Of a DNA stretch of 64,000 nt, positions 41,710 through 50,347 are shown one piece after another (the stretch's first letter is position 1; the number at the start of each line of letters is the position of its first letter). The DNA comes from a virus: IMG/VR virus record IMGVR_UViG_3300000553_000012, positions 1 through 64,000 of that record. One strand, written 5' to 3'. The position numbers were made by a program, and so were the translations under genes. The notes beneath the pieces were generated by a model. The model was not told where the DNA came from and did not search any database. It worked only from the letters and a program-made list of their open reading frames with translations.

Positions 41710-41863
41710 ATATTTTCTCTTTTATTGTAAATGTACCGTCTTCATTATCAATCCATTCTATTTCCGTGCCTTCATTCCAACCAAGAGATTCAATAATATC
41801 ATTTGGTATTTCTATATATGCCAGGCCTGTCGCAGGATCTTCTTGTATTACCAGTTCAAGCAT
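41702..41863 (-). CDS. Small AbrB/MazE-like protein upstream of nrdA
   Basis: A 53-residue gene (ATG 41863-41861, stop 41704-41702, 8-nt overlap with nrdA). The sequence MLELVIQEDPATGLAYIEIP, NDIIESLGWNEGTEIEWIDN follows the swapped-hairpin AbrB pattern (IPxxIIexLGWxxGtxIew). Such proteins bind DNA as dimers or act as antitoxin-like regulators. Tight overlap with nrdA suggests co-regulation. Start overlaps the preceding stop as TAATG. Confidence 0.7.
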   Translation of the reverse strand: MLELVIQEDPATGLAYIEIPNDIIESLGWNEGTEIEWIDNEDGTFTIKEKIYD

Positions 41864-42030
41864 TAAGAAATTCTGCCAAGTCTATGATATAGTTTTGTCA
41901 TAGCCGCAAGCTTTTCAAATTCTACATCATTTTCTCTATTTTTTCTATCTTGAATATAAGATATAATTGCTTCTTTTATAAGAGAATAATCATTTTGACT
42001 AAACACTGCTCTGGGTCTTTCATCATTCAT
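41863..42030 (-). CDS. Small helical hypothetical protein
   Basis: A 55-residue gene (ATG 42030-42028) in a TAATG overlap with the AbrB-like gene. The product MNDERPRAVFSQNDYSLIKE, AIISYIQDRKNRENDVEFEK is charged and helical, and ends LYHRLGRIS. It lies directly after thyX. No family assigned; the compact coupling at both ends supports it being real. Confidence 0.55.
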   Translation of the reverse strand: MNDERPRAVFSQNDYSLIKEAIISYIQDRKNRENDVEFEKLAAMTKLYHRLGRIS

Positions 42031-42034
42031 TTTT

Positions 42035-42694
42035 TTATTCGTCCTTTAAAGCTTCAACTACACTAGGAAAATGATGACCAATAATGTCCCAACATAATAA
42101 AGCAATTTCTCTATGCTCTTTTTGTGTGGCTTTATCCATTCTTAATGTACAATAATGAATCCAGCTTCTAAGAGTACCAGCCATATATAATGTAGTCTCA
42201 GTCATTCCTTCAGGTAAAACTACTCTTGCTTGTTCTTTTGCAATGCCATTTTCTAAAGCCCATTTATATTGTGTGATTGCTTCAGATTTTACTTTATTTT
42301 GACGCATATTCCATGTTTCTTGAAGTCTATGATCATCATTTTCAATAGAATTTTGACGATTCTTTAAATCTTGTAATCGAGCTTCTCGTGTAATAAAGTT
42401 TTCTGATATAGCATATCTTTGGCTAAATTCTTGAAATGAAAATGACCTATGACGAAGAATTTGTCTAGAAATATCTCTAGTCGTTTTAATTTCCATTACG
42501 ATGTGTACTAGTTCAAATGGCGACCAGTGCTCATTGTTAATAAGATATTTGACTAACTTATTTGCGGTCTTAGTATTATTTTGATTACTAGGATTTGATA
42601 CTCTAGCTGCATATGCGACAAGATCATTTGCAGTCAAACAATCTGAATATGCTGTGGGTTTAGTAATTCCAATGAGATTGACTTTTGAATTCAT
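42035..42694 (-). CDS. thyX: Flavin-dependent thymidylate synthase ThyX
   Basis: A 219-residue ThyX converting dUMP to dTMP with FAD, NADPH and methylene-folate. The ThyX signature RHRSFSFQEFSQRY (R-H-R-x7-S-x-R-Y, ~80-93) is intact. HWSPFELVHIVMEIKT and TLYMAGTLRSWIHYCTLRMD mark the flanking FAD/dUMP-binding regions. Length is normal. It works with NrdAB and the dCMP deaminase-like protein in phage dNTP supply. Starts 4 nt inside the preceding gene. Confidence 0.95.
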   Translation of the reverse strand: MNSKVNLIGITKPTAYSDCLTANDLVAYAARVSNPSNQNNTKTANKLVKYLINNEHWSPFELVHIVMEIKTTRDISRQILRHRSFSFQEFSQRYAISENFITREARLQDLKNRQNSIENDDHRLQETWNMRQNKVKSEAITQYKWALENGIAKEQARVVLPEGMTETTLYMAGTLRSWIHYCTLRMDKATQKEHREIALLCWDIIGHHFPSVVEALKDE

Positions 42695-42888
42695 TCTTGA
42701 TTAACACTTTCAAATCGTGTATTAATATCAAAAACATAATCACAACTTTCTAGAAAAGTTTTAAAATGATATAATAGATTATCAACAGTAGCATCTACGG
42801 TATCGATATTATAACTTGTATGTTTTGTTGCAGCACCTTCATAATCTGCATTATCATCATCATACATCGAAAAACTAAAACGTCTCAT
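42691..42888 (-). CDS. Small conserved hypothetical protein
   Basis: A 65-residue acidic protein, MRRFSFSMYDDDNADYEGAA then VDATVDNLLYHFKTFLESCD, similar in style to a short protein found next to thyX or nrd genes in T4-like aquatic phages. 4-nt overlaps at both ends indicate co-translation. Function unknown. Confidence 0.55.
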   Translation of the reverse strand: MRRFSFSMYDDDNADYEGAATKHTSYNIDTVDATVDNLLYHFKTFLESCDYVFDINTRFESVNQE

Positions 42889-43076
42889 TTAAATCTCCAT
42901 TTTGAAAAATATTTGATAAACTCTTGAATAAAAATTTTAATTACTATTAATGGCCATATAATTGATAATACTGGATGAATAATATCAGTAGTATCTCCAT
43001 GCATCCATTTTGCAAGATACACTATAAATATACATATAACTACATATATATAAACAAATAAACCAAAATCCATCAT
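42885..43076 (-). CDS. Small two-helix membrane protein
   Basis: A 63-residue protein with two predicted membrane helices (FGLFVYIYVVICIFIVYLA and IIHPVLSIIWPLIVIKIFIQ) and a basic C-terminus. The ATG at 43076 follows GGAG at nine bases; the longer frame would start at a GTG inside the primase gene. Embedded in the primase-thyX operon. No known family. Confidence 0.5.
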   Translation of the reverse strand: MMDFGLFVYIYVVICIFIVYLAKWMHGDTTDIIHPVLSIIWPLIVIKIFIQEFIKYFSKWRFK

Positions 43077-44089
43077 CAGCACTTTCTCCACTTATTGAAT
43101 TCAAGCTTGGCTGACAAACCATTAAATGTTCTTTGATCAATAATATATTTAATATGTTCGATGTCAGCGCCATTGAGGATCATTTCATTAACATCTTTGC
43201 CTTTAAAGGTATTATCCCATATTACAACATTATAACCCTTTTCAATATAATTGTCAATTCGTTTGACTATTTCTTTATTTCTAGGTTCATTATCAAAAAC
43301 ATATACAGGATCGATAAAAGAATTGTCTAAATGTACATCTGCACCAGCCATTGCTATAGAATTATTAATAAACATACTATCAAATGGGCCTTCAAATACA
43401 TAGACTCTTTCTTTTTTATTTACAGAATCTAGACCAAAGATTTTAGGCCTATCTTCAAGCATAATAGTTATATATCTCATTTTGGATTTAGGATCAAGAG
43501 ATCGCCCCTGATATCCAAACATAGTTCCATCTTCTCTGAGAAATGGTATAATAATTCTAGAATGTTCATTATTGAGTTGTAACTTTTCTGGAATCATACT
43601 ATTAGTCCAAGCAGCAAATCTTTCACAAAAGAAAAGCTTGGCATGCCATGGAGTATCAATTTTTCTCGATACGATATATTGCTTTGCCGGATGATATGAT
43701 GGTAGTTGAGAAATCTTTTTTAATTTACGTAATGGAGAACCAGCAGCTAAAAATTTTGGTGGAGATGGATTAATAATACTCTTTTTTGTTTCTATAACAG
43801 TTTCTTTATTAATAAACGTTTCAACTGTATATTCTTCATATAATGATGGATCTAATTTTTGAATAAATTTAGGAAATGTACAAGCAATACCACAATTGTG
43901 GCACTTATAATACACATTTCCTTTATTTTGATAAATATAACCTCGGGCTTTAAATTTATTTTTTTCAGAATCACCACAAATTGGACATCTGAAATTAGCC
44001 ATATAGGGATTTGTTTTTTTAATTTTGTAAAGATTTAATCGACTAGAAAGTATTCCAGCATATTTAATATCTATCCACACATTATTCAT
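43076..44089 (-). CDS. gp61: DNA primase gp61
   Basis: A 337-residue homologue of T4 primase gp61 (342 aa). The N-terminal zinc ribbon reads CPICGDSEKNKF ... YYKCHNCGIACTF (two CxxC pairs, ~35-70). The TOPRIM core has YVFEGPFDSMFINNSIAMAG (E, then D) and VYVFDNEPRNKEI. It synthesises RNA primers with the gp41 helicase, which is outside the window. A TTTACA-16-TATAAT promoter lies directly upstream, so it heads the minus-strand nucleotide-metabolism transcript. Confidence 0.9.
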   Translation of the reverse strand: MNNVWIDIKYAGILSSRLNLYKIKKTNPYMANFRCPICGDSEKNKFKARGYIYQNKGNVYYKCHNCGIACTFPKFIQKLDPSLYEEYTVETFINKETVIETKKSIINPSPPKFLAAGSPLRKLKKISQLPSYHPAKQYIVSRKIDTPWHAKLFFCERFAAWTNSMIPEKLQLNNEHSRIIIPFLREDGTMFGYQGRSLDPKSKMRYITIMLEDRPKIFGLDSVNKKERVYVFEGPFDSMFINNSIAMAGADVHLDNSFIDPVYVFDNEPRNKEIVKRIDNYIEKGYNVVIWDNTFKGKDVNEMILNGADIEHIKYIIDQRTFNGLSAKLEFNKWRKC

Positions 44090-44122
44090 CTAGTATACCT
44101 TTATTATTGAGTCAGTATACTC

Positions 44123-44150
44123 ATTATAACTAATATCAATTTAATGTAAA
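44123..44150 (-). promoter_or_regulatory. Sigma70-type promoter for the primase operon
   Basis: On the minus strand TTTACA (44150-44145), a 16-base spacer and TATAAT (44128-44123) precede the gp61 ATG by ~35 bases. A host-polymerase (early) promoter is inferred. Confidence 0.65.
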
Positions 44151-44157
44151 TGGGTAT

Positions 44158-44514
44158 TTAATTTAAAAATGGCGGAATCCACGGAATTATTCCCATTTTA
44201 AAAAGAATAAATGCTATAAGCACTCCAATAATTAAAAATCCCATTTTATGTCGTGCTAAAGAATCTCTAATCAATATCATATCATCATGATGTTTTTTAT
44301 TTTCATCTTTAATTTCTTTTAATACATTATAAATATCAGATGTTATGTCATCTTGTTTAGTAAGTTTTACTTCATGAACAGCAAGTAATTCTTTGATAGA
44401 AGACGAAACGTCTGATAATTTATCCATAGTCGTGTCTAATTTTGTAAAAAAACCAGACATTTGATCGATATCACGCTCAAGTATTGCTACTCGTGTTTCT
44501 ATTTCCCCTGCCAT
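44158..44514 (-). CDS. XhlA/holin-like membrane-anchored coiled coil
   Basis: A 118-residue protein. It starts MAGEIETRVAILERDIDQMS, an XhlA-type N-terminus (E-R-V-A-x-L-E), continues as a coiled coil to ~residue 85, and ends with one membrane helix (MGFLIIGVLIAFILFKMGII) and a short PWIPPFLN tail. It is placed directly after the spanin genes, which supports a lysis-related or holin-accessory function. Confidence 0.6.
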   Translation of the reverse strand: MAGEIETRVAILERDIDQMSGFFTKLDTTMDKLSDVSSSIKELLAVHEVKLTKQDDITSDIYNVLKEIKDENKKHHDDMILIRDSLARHKMGFLIIGVLIAFILFKMGIIPWIPPFLN

Positions 44515-44522
44515 TTTTTCCT

Positions 44523-44789
44523 CTATTTACAAAACTTATTGATCCAAGCAATCACGCCATTATGATCGATGTTTAAATCATTATAAGATTTGATATCAAC
44601 AATCCATTGATCTAATATTTGTTTTTCAGTCATACTTCCATTTGGAAGTGGCTTTAGATCATTATGTTTGATCATGTATTCTTGCGGAGGAACACATGTT
44701 TTAGTTGTTACCGGTGGAGGCGCGTAAATTGTTGAGCACCCGAGTAACATCGGGGCCAACATCACAGCTAGAATTATCTTTAACTTCAT
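44523..44789 (-). CDS. Outer-membrane spanin, Rz1-like lipoprotein
   Basis: An 88-residue lipoprotein. The signal sequence MKLKIILAVMLAPMLLGCS has a lipobox LLGC with +2 Ser, which directs it to the outer membrane. A Pro-rich stretch (YAPPPVTTKTCVPP) as in Rz1 proteins follows, then a short helical domain. The first 89 bases overlap the end of the Rz-like gene in another frame, the classic embedded arrangement of spanin genes. Confidence 0.75.
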   Translation of the reverse strand: MKLKIILAVMLAPMLLGCSTIYAPPPVTTKTCVPPQEYMIKHNDLKPLPNGSMTEKQILDQWIVDIKSYNDLNIDHNGVIAWINKFCK

Positions 44790-45093
44790 TTGTAACTACC
44801 GTTGTTGCAACGTCAGCGGCATGCTGAACATTTTGTTTCTTTTTATTTATTACAACGACAGTTGGAACCGCTGCATTAATTTGATCCTGAAGATTCTTTT
44901 CTTTGATTATTTCTGCATCCAGTTGGCTCTGGATTGCGGCCTGGTGACATTTGTTAGATGCATTGGTATAACCTAAGTGATAGATGAAGAATCCCACAGA
45001 AAGGGCTCCAGCAAGCACCACACCCATGCCTATTAACTGACCGACAAAAGACTTGAAGACCAATCCAAGAATAAAATCAAATATCTTATCCAA
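44701..45093 (-). CDS. Inner-membrane spanin, Rz-like
   Basis: A 130-residue protein with an N-terminal membrane helix (GQLIGMGVVLAGALSVGFFI) and a periplasmic helical region (CHQAAIQSQLDAEIIKEKNL, HAADVATTVVTNEVKDNSS), the layout of Rz i-spanins. The 3' end overlaps the Rz1-like lipoprotein gene. Together they would bridge and fuse the inner and outer membranes at the end of lysis, implying a Gram-negative host. Confidence 0.75.
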   Translation of the reverse strand: MDKIFDFILGLVFKSFVGQLIGMGVVLAGALSVGFFIYHLGYTNASNKCHQAAIQSQLDAEIIKEKNLQDQINAAVPTVVVINKKKQNVQHAADVATTVVTNEVKDNSSCDVGPDVTRVLNNLRASTGNN

Positions 45094-45460
45094 GATTAAC
45101 TCCAGTCACCATTTTTCTTAAAGCATTAATATTGTCTTCAACACCTTTTTGATTTTCTTTTTTATATTTTGTTTTAAAAACTGGAGGATTATCTATACTG
45201 GGTTTAATTCCAGCCGTGCTATTTGTTGGAGCTCCAGAAGACATACCTGCGCCAGGCGCTCCAGCTGCCGGCGCCGCGCCATCTTCCTGAAGTCCGGCAT
45301 GTTTAAGTGCAGACTTCTTAAAATCTGCACCAAAAAACTTTAATTTTTTCCCATTAGATGCTTTCCAGCCTTGGTCACCATTTGGAGTAGTATATGGTTT
45401 TACGTAAGGTTTGCCTTGTACTTCTGTAATATAATTTTGAATTTCCTTAAACGTTTTCAT
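45086..45460 (-). CDS. Hypothetical virion-associated protein
   Basis: A 124-residue protein with ATG at 45460 in an ATGA overlap with the previous stop. MKTFKEIQNYITEVQGKPYV, TPNGDQGWKASNGKKLKFFG forms a small N-terminal domain. An Ala/Gly/Pro linker and a basic tail follow. The FKEIQNYI...E start is common in phage head-associated or prohead proteins. Overlaps the i-spanin start by 8 nt. Role unknown. Confidence 0.5.
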   Translation of the reverse strand: MKTFKEIQNYITEVQGKPYVKPYTTPNGDQGWKASNGKKLKFFGADFKKSALKHAGLQEDGAAPAAGAPGAGMSSGAPTNSTAGIKPSIDNPPVFKTKYKKENQKGVEDNINALRKMVTGVNLG

Positions 45461-45858
45461 CAGCAATGCCACCGGCGTAAAGACATCGCTTTGCGCGTTG
45501 GTCTACCCTTTTCATCTTTCATTGGGCCTGGCATACCACCCATTCTAGCACAAAATGATTTTCTACGTTTAGCTGCTTTACTGCCGGGTTTTAGTTTACT
45601 TGGAGGAGTAGTGACTGCCGTATGTATGCCAAAGTGTTTAGCACCTTTACGAGTAAGTCCAGCACCAGATTCAGTAGAACGATAGTATCCTTTAGAGTCT
45701 GCACCACGTTCAAGCAGAGCATCTTCTTTGACTGGTACACAATTCGGAACTTCTTTACCGTCTTTCTTTTTCTTACCAATCATTTTATACCCTTTCCAGC
45801 ATGGATCGGGCTCTTTCATTTTTTTGTTTTCATTTATAAAAGAAGAAAATCGTTTCAT
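45460..45858 (-). CDS. Conserved basic phage protein (DUF6321-like)
   Basis: A 132-residue basic protein. PCWKGYKMIGKKKKDGKEVP, SKGYYRSTESGAGLTRKGAK and PGSKAAKRRKSFCARMGGMP with a CT RPTRKAMSLRRWHC form the well-known DUF6321-type block present in many large phages. Conserved Cys and Arg/Lys residues suggest binding to nucleic acid in the capsid, but the function is not established. Confidence 0.75.
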   Translation of the reverse strand: MKRFSSFINENKKMKEPDPCWKGYKMIGKKKKDGKEVPNCVPVKEDALLERGADSKGYYRSTESGAGLTRKGAKHFGIHTAVTTPPSKLKPGSKAAKRRKSFCARMGGMPGPMKDEKGRPTRKAMSLRRWHC

Positions 45859-46115
45859 TATGACATTTCTGCTGCAATATAATTTGCTACAGTATCAATA
45901 TAATCTTGAGCCATTGTGATTTTTGCATGACACCATTCAGGTAATTCATCATCTGATTTAATCATACCAAGAATTTTTTCAGAATTCATAACAGTACTTT
46001 TTAGATAATTGATTGTCATATGTGTATCATGATCTGCTTTGACTTCTTCTTTCACACACTTGCAAGGAGAAGCATTGCATTCTGTACATTTTCTCATTTC
46101 TTTGAATTTTTTCAT
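45858..46115 (-). CDS. Small conserved phage protein with Cys cluster
   Basis: An 85-residue protein. The N-terminus RKCTECNASPCKCV carries four cysteines that could bind zinc. The C-terminus DDELPEWCHAKITMAQDYID, VANYIAAEM matches a helical hairpin found in small virion-associated proteins of large phages. One-base overlap with the downstream gene. Confidence 0.6.
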   Translation of the reverse strand: MKKFKEMRKCTECNASPCKCVKEEVKADHDTHMTINYLKSTVMNSEKILGMIKSDDELPEWCHAKITMAQDYIDTVANYIAAEMS

Positions 46116-46116
46116 T

Positions 46117-46509
46117 TTAGATTTTCCTCAGTTTTTCTAATATATTCTCATCGGAGATAATATCTTTACTATTTATATTTTCACCTGTTAATCCTATATT
46201 TAATACCTTATCTGGCATAAAATGAAGAAATTCTAAAAAAGGTTTTAGATATTCTTTATATTCATATAACTTAAAAAATAACATTCTTGTCGCTGGAATT
46301 AATCCAAATATATTATAAATTATTATAATATGATTGAGTATAAGTCGATCTTTTAAATCACCGGTTTCTGCATATATGTTAAATAATCGTTTTAAATATT
46401 TAAATCGTTTGAGATCATCATAAAACTCGATGGTGTCATAACATTGTGGATTTTCATAATGTTTTGCTGAATATAATAAAAAATTAGTTTCATCAAGCTT
46501 TTCATACAT
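46117..46509 (-). CDS. Conserved hypothetical myovirus protein
   Basis: A 130-residue helical protein: YSAKHYENPQCYDTIEFYDD, LKRFKYLKRLFNIYAETGDL, LILNHIIIIYNIFG, MLFFKLYEYKEYLKPFLEFL. I associate this block with a short protein conserved in many T4-like phages. A TATAAATA occurs inside this gene (~46172, minus strand), which may be a late start for the next gene. Function unknown. Confidence 0.65.
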   Translation of the reverse strand: MYEKLDETNFLLYSAKHYENPQCYDTIEFYDDLKRFKYLKRLFNIYAETGDLKDRLILNHIIIIYNIFGLIPATRMLFFKLYEYKEYLKPFLEFLHFMPDKVLNIGLTGENINSKDIISDENILEKLRKI

Positions 46510-46521
46510 TATAAAATAATA

Positions 46522-47790
46522 TTAAGAACCTATCGCCATCCAAAATACGTAATTATTTGTAGCAGAAGTTGTTCTGATAGTAAAAGTGGAGTTATTTACT
46601 GCAAATATATACGGAACATTGGCGGCCGCCGCTCCTGGTGTACTATTACTGGTAGCTGTTATACTATAAACATTTACAGAAAAAAGTGTAGTATTTGGAA
46701 AATTGATGGCGGCAGTAGATGAATTTGCGTTTGCCTGTCCCCACTGCATCTTTAGTCCATTTGACATCGTACTCCAACCATTTTGTGAAATAGATGATGA
46801 ACCTATAGAAATCGTTGTACTATTAATTACAACATTAGAAGTTGAATTGCCTATACTTAAATTAGAGGCACTTAATACAGCAGAAGTATTTGTGGTTGTA
46901 TTATATAATCCTTCAACAGTTGAATTTCCAAAACCATAAACAGTTGAATTTCCAACATTAGCCGAAGATGAAGTAATAATATATACACTTATATTACCAC
47001 TACTATTTGCGGTAACTAAAGCTTCTGCTGTTGAATTTCCAAAACCATAACTAGTTGAATTTCCACTGTAAAAATGAGTTGAATTAGAAAAAGTATTTAC
47101 TGTAGAATTTCCAACCGAGTATTGAATAGAATTTGCTGTAAACTTGGATCCAGCAGCCGAAGTATTACCGACTGTAAATGTGGCTGTGCTTGTCACATTA
47201 CCAATATTGACATTACCACCAGCATCTATACGCATTCTTTCATTTGTAGAAAGAGAGCCACCTGTAAAAAAATTAATATAATTGGTTCCGCCACCAACAG
47301 AAGCAACCCCGATAGAAAGATTTGTGTTGCCAGAATACAAATAAGCATCTGAAGGGTTACTTATGGTCCATAGTGTATTAGACCACCCAGAAGATAATAT
47401 TCCGATATCTACATAGTTATTTCCTATTGGGCCATTATTATCATAAACAGCAAAATCAGCGGAAGCAGAAGATTGATTGTTTGAATTCCAAATGATACCT
47501 TGAATATAATTGTTTTGATTCCCTACAAATTCAACAAGTGATAAATCTGTAGAATTCCAACCAATGACTGTATTGACTGTAGAATTGCCAACAGTTAATG
47601 TATTACTTACGGCTAAATTGCCTTGAAAAGTTGGAGAAGTATTATTAAAGACTCCAGCAAGTAAAGTACTCGGATTTATGGAAAAGGTATTAAGAGTAGT
47701 TCCAGTATTTTGAACAATTACTAAGAGGTCAGCATTTGAAAATGATGAAGTAAGCGTTAAATTGCTTATTTTAATTGGACCGTTGGACAT
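46522..47790 (-). CDS. Putative tail-fibre or virion protein with NST repeats
   Basis: A 422-residue Asn/Ser/Thr-rich protein. MSNGPIKISNLTLTSSFSNA forms an N-terminal attachment-like segment, followed by shaft repeats such as NSTVYGFGNSTVEGL and NSTSYGFGNSTAEAL. The DNA repeats nearly exactly (around 46916-46958 and 47030-47066). The C-terminus GWSTMSNGLKMQWGQANANS, AAINFPNTTLFSVNVYSITA is a fibre-head motif widespread in phage tail fibres. Probably a receptor-interacting or decoration fibre. Confidence 0.65.
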   Translation of the reverse strand: MSNGPIKISNLTLTSSFSNADLLVIVQNTGTTLNTFSINPSTLLAGVFNNTSPTFQGNLAVSNTLTVGNSTVNTVIGWNSTDLSLVEFVGNQNNYIQGIIWNSNNQSSASADFAVYDNNGPIGNNYVDIGILSSGWSNTLWTISNPSDAYLYSGNTNLSIGVASVGGGTNYINFFTGGSLSTNERMRIDAGGNVNIGNVTSTATFTVGNTSAAGSKFTANSIQYSVGNSTVNTFSNSTHFYSGNSTSYGFGNSTAEALVTANSSGNISVYIITSSSANVGNSTVYGFGNSTVEGLYNTTTNTSAVLSASNLSIGNSTSNVVINSTTISIGSSSISQNGWSTMSNGLKMQWGQANANSSTAAINFPNTTLFSVNVYSITATSNSTPGAAAANVPYIFAVNNSTFTIRTTSATNNYVFWMAIGS

Positions 47791-47813
47791 ACTGACCTCT
47801 TAGTATTATAATA

Positions 47814-50129
47814 TTATGAATTTGGTGTCGTTGAATTATCAGCCGCATTCTCAGTAACATATGGACTTGTACCAGCTAAAGCAACAATAGTTTCTGACAT
47901 TACTCGTCCAGATCGGCCGCCTAGTGTAACATTTACTGAATTACCAGAACTTGCACTAGCAAAAGATGCAGCAAAAGTAATACCAGAACCAGTACCAGTA
48001 CCGCCACTAGAATTAGAGTAAGTAAACACTAAATTAGCAGTGGTTAAACCGGAAGTAAATAGCCCCTGATTAGTAATTGTAATTGTTGAATTGCTAACAC
48101 TTGAGCTTGTAAGATTAGCCCTTCCTGCAACAATTTGGCCAGTAGAAGTCATTGATGTACTGGCGACGGTGGGATTGCCACTAACAGCATATGTTCCAGC
48201 ACCACCGGTCGTTCCGGATAATTGAGCTAAAATCTGTGTATTAGCTGCTACACCTGTACCAGCGATAATATTGCCCACAGAAATTGTGCCCGTTACTGAA
48301 GATGCTGTTAAAATATTACCAGTAATAACTCCGGTGAAACTTGCGAGATTATATGTACAAGTAACAGTAACAATATCACCAGCAACATAACTTGAAGGTG
48401 TACCAGTAGCTGTCACATTTGCAAGGTGTATTTGCCGTTGATAGGTATACGTTAATGAACCAGTATTAGTAAATCCATAACCAGGATAAGCTACTGCAAC
48501 TGAAGATATATTAGCTCCGGCCGTGCCGGATTGTGTATTTGTTGTAATTGTAAGAAGACCGTTTGCAGTACCTCCAGAAACAATAATTGTTTCGCCATTT
48601 GAATATCCTGAAGTAGAAGTACTATTAGGACTGGCTCCTGTAATTGGTCCAGTACCATATTTTAATTCTACCCAACCAGATGAAAGGCTGCGGCCATATA
48701 CTGTTTTTTCATAAGATGAGAAAGTTATCGTATTGCTTGTAGCACCTCCGGTAGCATAAGCATTACTAGAAAGAACAATTGTTGTGGCATTAACTGATAC
48801 TACTTTTGGTATCACCGTTGACATAGTAACTGTAGCACCAGATGCACCATTTGAAATTGAATTGGCGCTTACAACATAGTTTCCAATACCATTTGTTGCG
48901 GTAGTTGAAACTACATATGTGCCATTAGCGATAGCAAGAGTGCTATTAGCTAATATTTCTTGTCCAACAGCTAAAGGAGGACCGGTAAAAGCAGTGACAT
49001 TTAAAATATTACCATTTGATCCAATGGTGCCATTTGAAATTGTACCAGTAATAGTAGTAACGGTTGTTGATGTAGTGCCGTTTAATTGTGATAGACTTGG
49101 AATATTATTTCCAGAAATAATCATGCCTGGTGCAATATATGTAAAGGTGCATGTTGCACTAGCATTAGTAAGATTTGATGGTGCTGATAAAAGAACCGCA
49201 GACGAATTAATGACATTTGCAACAGCAATTGTATTGGCCCATACTGGAAGGGCGCCGGTTGTATTGGCAGCAGTAGAATAAATTGCCATGCCCGGAGCAA
49301 TATTTGCAGTTGAGGCAATTCCGGTTAAAATAGTATTACTTTGGCTAAATGCAGCAGTAGTACTATATGATGTAGCTACGTTGCCTCCCTGATAAGTGGC
49401 ATTTGCAGAATAATTAGTAAGAAAATTGTTTCCTGAAATTGTATTTGCTGTAATTGTAACAATATTTGGAATATTTAACATGTTCCAAATACCAACCGCA
49501 GCGCCATTTTGAATAGCACCAGTTGTTGTGTTTTGATACATATTTTGACCACGAACACCATCATTATAGAAATTTACATTAGCACTTGTTACATTTGCAT
49601 ATGCCCATTGTTGAGACATTGTAACCGCAGTACTATTAATTATTGAAGTAACAATAGCTCCGGAAGATAAATTACCAAAAACAGTATTTGAATTAATAAG
49701 CATATTCACATTTATGCCAGAAGTAGAGGTTAAATTTCCAATAATATTACTTGTGGTAAAAGTCATATTTGCAGTTTGATTACTAATAGGAGAAGGCGAA
49801 GATAAAGTAACTGCTGTGGTATTAATAATATTAAGCACTGTTATAGCGCCATTTGACCAACTTCCACTACCAGTAGCATTGGTAGCAGCAGAATATAGCA
49901 CTTGTCCCGGAAAAACATTTTGTGTAGATGGCAATCCAACCATAATTGAATTACCTTGAGCTACATTTGCAACAGATGTAGTTACAGTATATGCAGTTTG
50001 ATTTGATGTAAAAGTTGCATTAGAAATAGAAGTAACATTTGCTGTTTGTGCATATGCCTTATCTTTAGCTAATACACCAAGAAACTTGGGTGCACTATTG
50101 GCTTGGTCTGAGGCTCTCCATAATGGCAT
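47814..50129 (-). CDS. Large beta-repeat virion protein (771 aa)
   Basis: The N-terminus [20 protein letters not shown] is a recurrent start of virion proteins in T4-like phages. The body is built of modules such as [17 protein letters not shown]...[28 protein letters not shown]...[17 protein letters not shown] and [20 protein letters not shown]. These are variants of a phage beta module present also in the baseplate genes. A TATAAATA box 32 bases upstream and RBS AAGGAG support late expression. Confidence 0.65.
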   Translation of the reverse strand: MPLWRASDQANSAPKFLGVLAKDKAYAQTANVTSISNATFTSNQTAYTVTTSVANVAQGNSIMVGLPSTQNVFPGQVLYSAATNATGSGSWSNGAITVLNIINTTAVTLSSPSPISNQTANMTFTTSNIIGNLTSTSGINVNMLINSNTVFGNLSSGAIVTSIINSTAVTMSQQWAYANVTSANVNFYNDGVRGQNMYQNTTTGAIQNGAAVGIWNMLNIPNIVTITANTISGNNFLTNYSANATYQGGNVATSYSTTAAFSQSNTILTGIASTANIAPGMAIYSTAANTTGALPVWANTIAVANVINSSAVLLSAPSNLTNASATCTFTYIAPGMIISGNNIPSLSQLNGTTSTTVTTITGTISNGTIGSNGNILNVTAFTGPPLAVGQEILANSTLAIANGTYVVSTTATNGIGNYVVSANSISNGASGATVTMSTVIPKVVSVNATTIVLSSNAYATGGATSNTITFSSYEKTVYGRSLSSGWVELKYGTGPITGASPNSTSTSGYSNGETIIVSGGTANGLLTITTNTQSGTAGANISSVAVAYPGYGFTNTGSLTYTYQRQIHLANVTATGTPSSYVAGDIVTVTCTYNLASFTGVITGNILTASSVTGTISVGNIIAGTGVAANTQILAQLSGTTGGAGTYAVSGNPTVASTSMTSTGQIVAGRANLTSSSVSNSTITITNQGLFTSGLTTANLVFTYSNSSGGTGTGSGITFAASFASASSGNSVNVTLGGRSGRVMSETIVALAGTSPYVTENAADNSTTPNS

Positions 50130-50155
50130 TTTTTTTCTCCTTACGAGTGTTTATT

Positions 50156-50344
50156 CTATTTATTTATATGAAACATCTTAGAAACATACTCAGAGGGTTT
50201 CTCGACGACATCTGGGTTATGCACAACAGTAATATTTATAGTAGGATCATCTGATATTTTTAAATGAACAGAATCATTGTGTTTAATCTTTGGCACGGCT
50301 TCCTGTCTATTTAATATAGTAATATTTTTATGTATGACCGGCAA
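50156..50344 (-). CDS. Small hypothetical protein
   Basis: A 62-residue soluble protein (MPVIHKNITILNRQEAVPKI, HDSVHLKISDDPTINITVVH in outline), mainly beta with a short C-terminal helix (PSEYVSKMFHINK). It lies between two late genes. Its 3' end contains the late promoter of the next gene. No family assigned. Confidence 0.5.
   Translation of the reverse strand: MPVIHKNITILNRQEAVPKIKHNDSVHLKISDDPTINITVVHNPDVVEKPSEYVSKMFHINK
50161..50168 (-). promoter_or_regulatory. T4-type late promoter box TATAAATA
   Basis: An exact match on the minus strand, 32 bases before the ATG of the 771-residue virion gene and inside the end of the upstream small gene. Confidence 0.6.
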
Positions 50345-50347
50345 GTA

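Noticed and set aside
43022-43030. TATAAATA inside the small membrane protein gene (plus strand)
   Set aside because: No plus-strand gene follows; likely chance in AT-rich DNA.
49121-49318. Leu/Gln-rich 65-residue frame in the 771-residue virion gene
   Set aside because: Shadow frame of a repetitive Asn/Thr-rich gene; no RBS.
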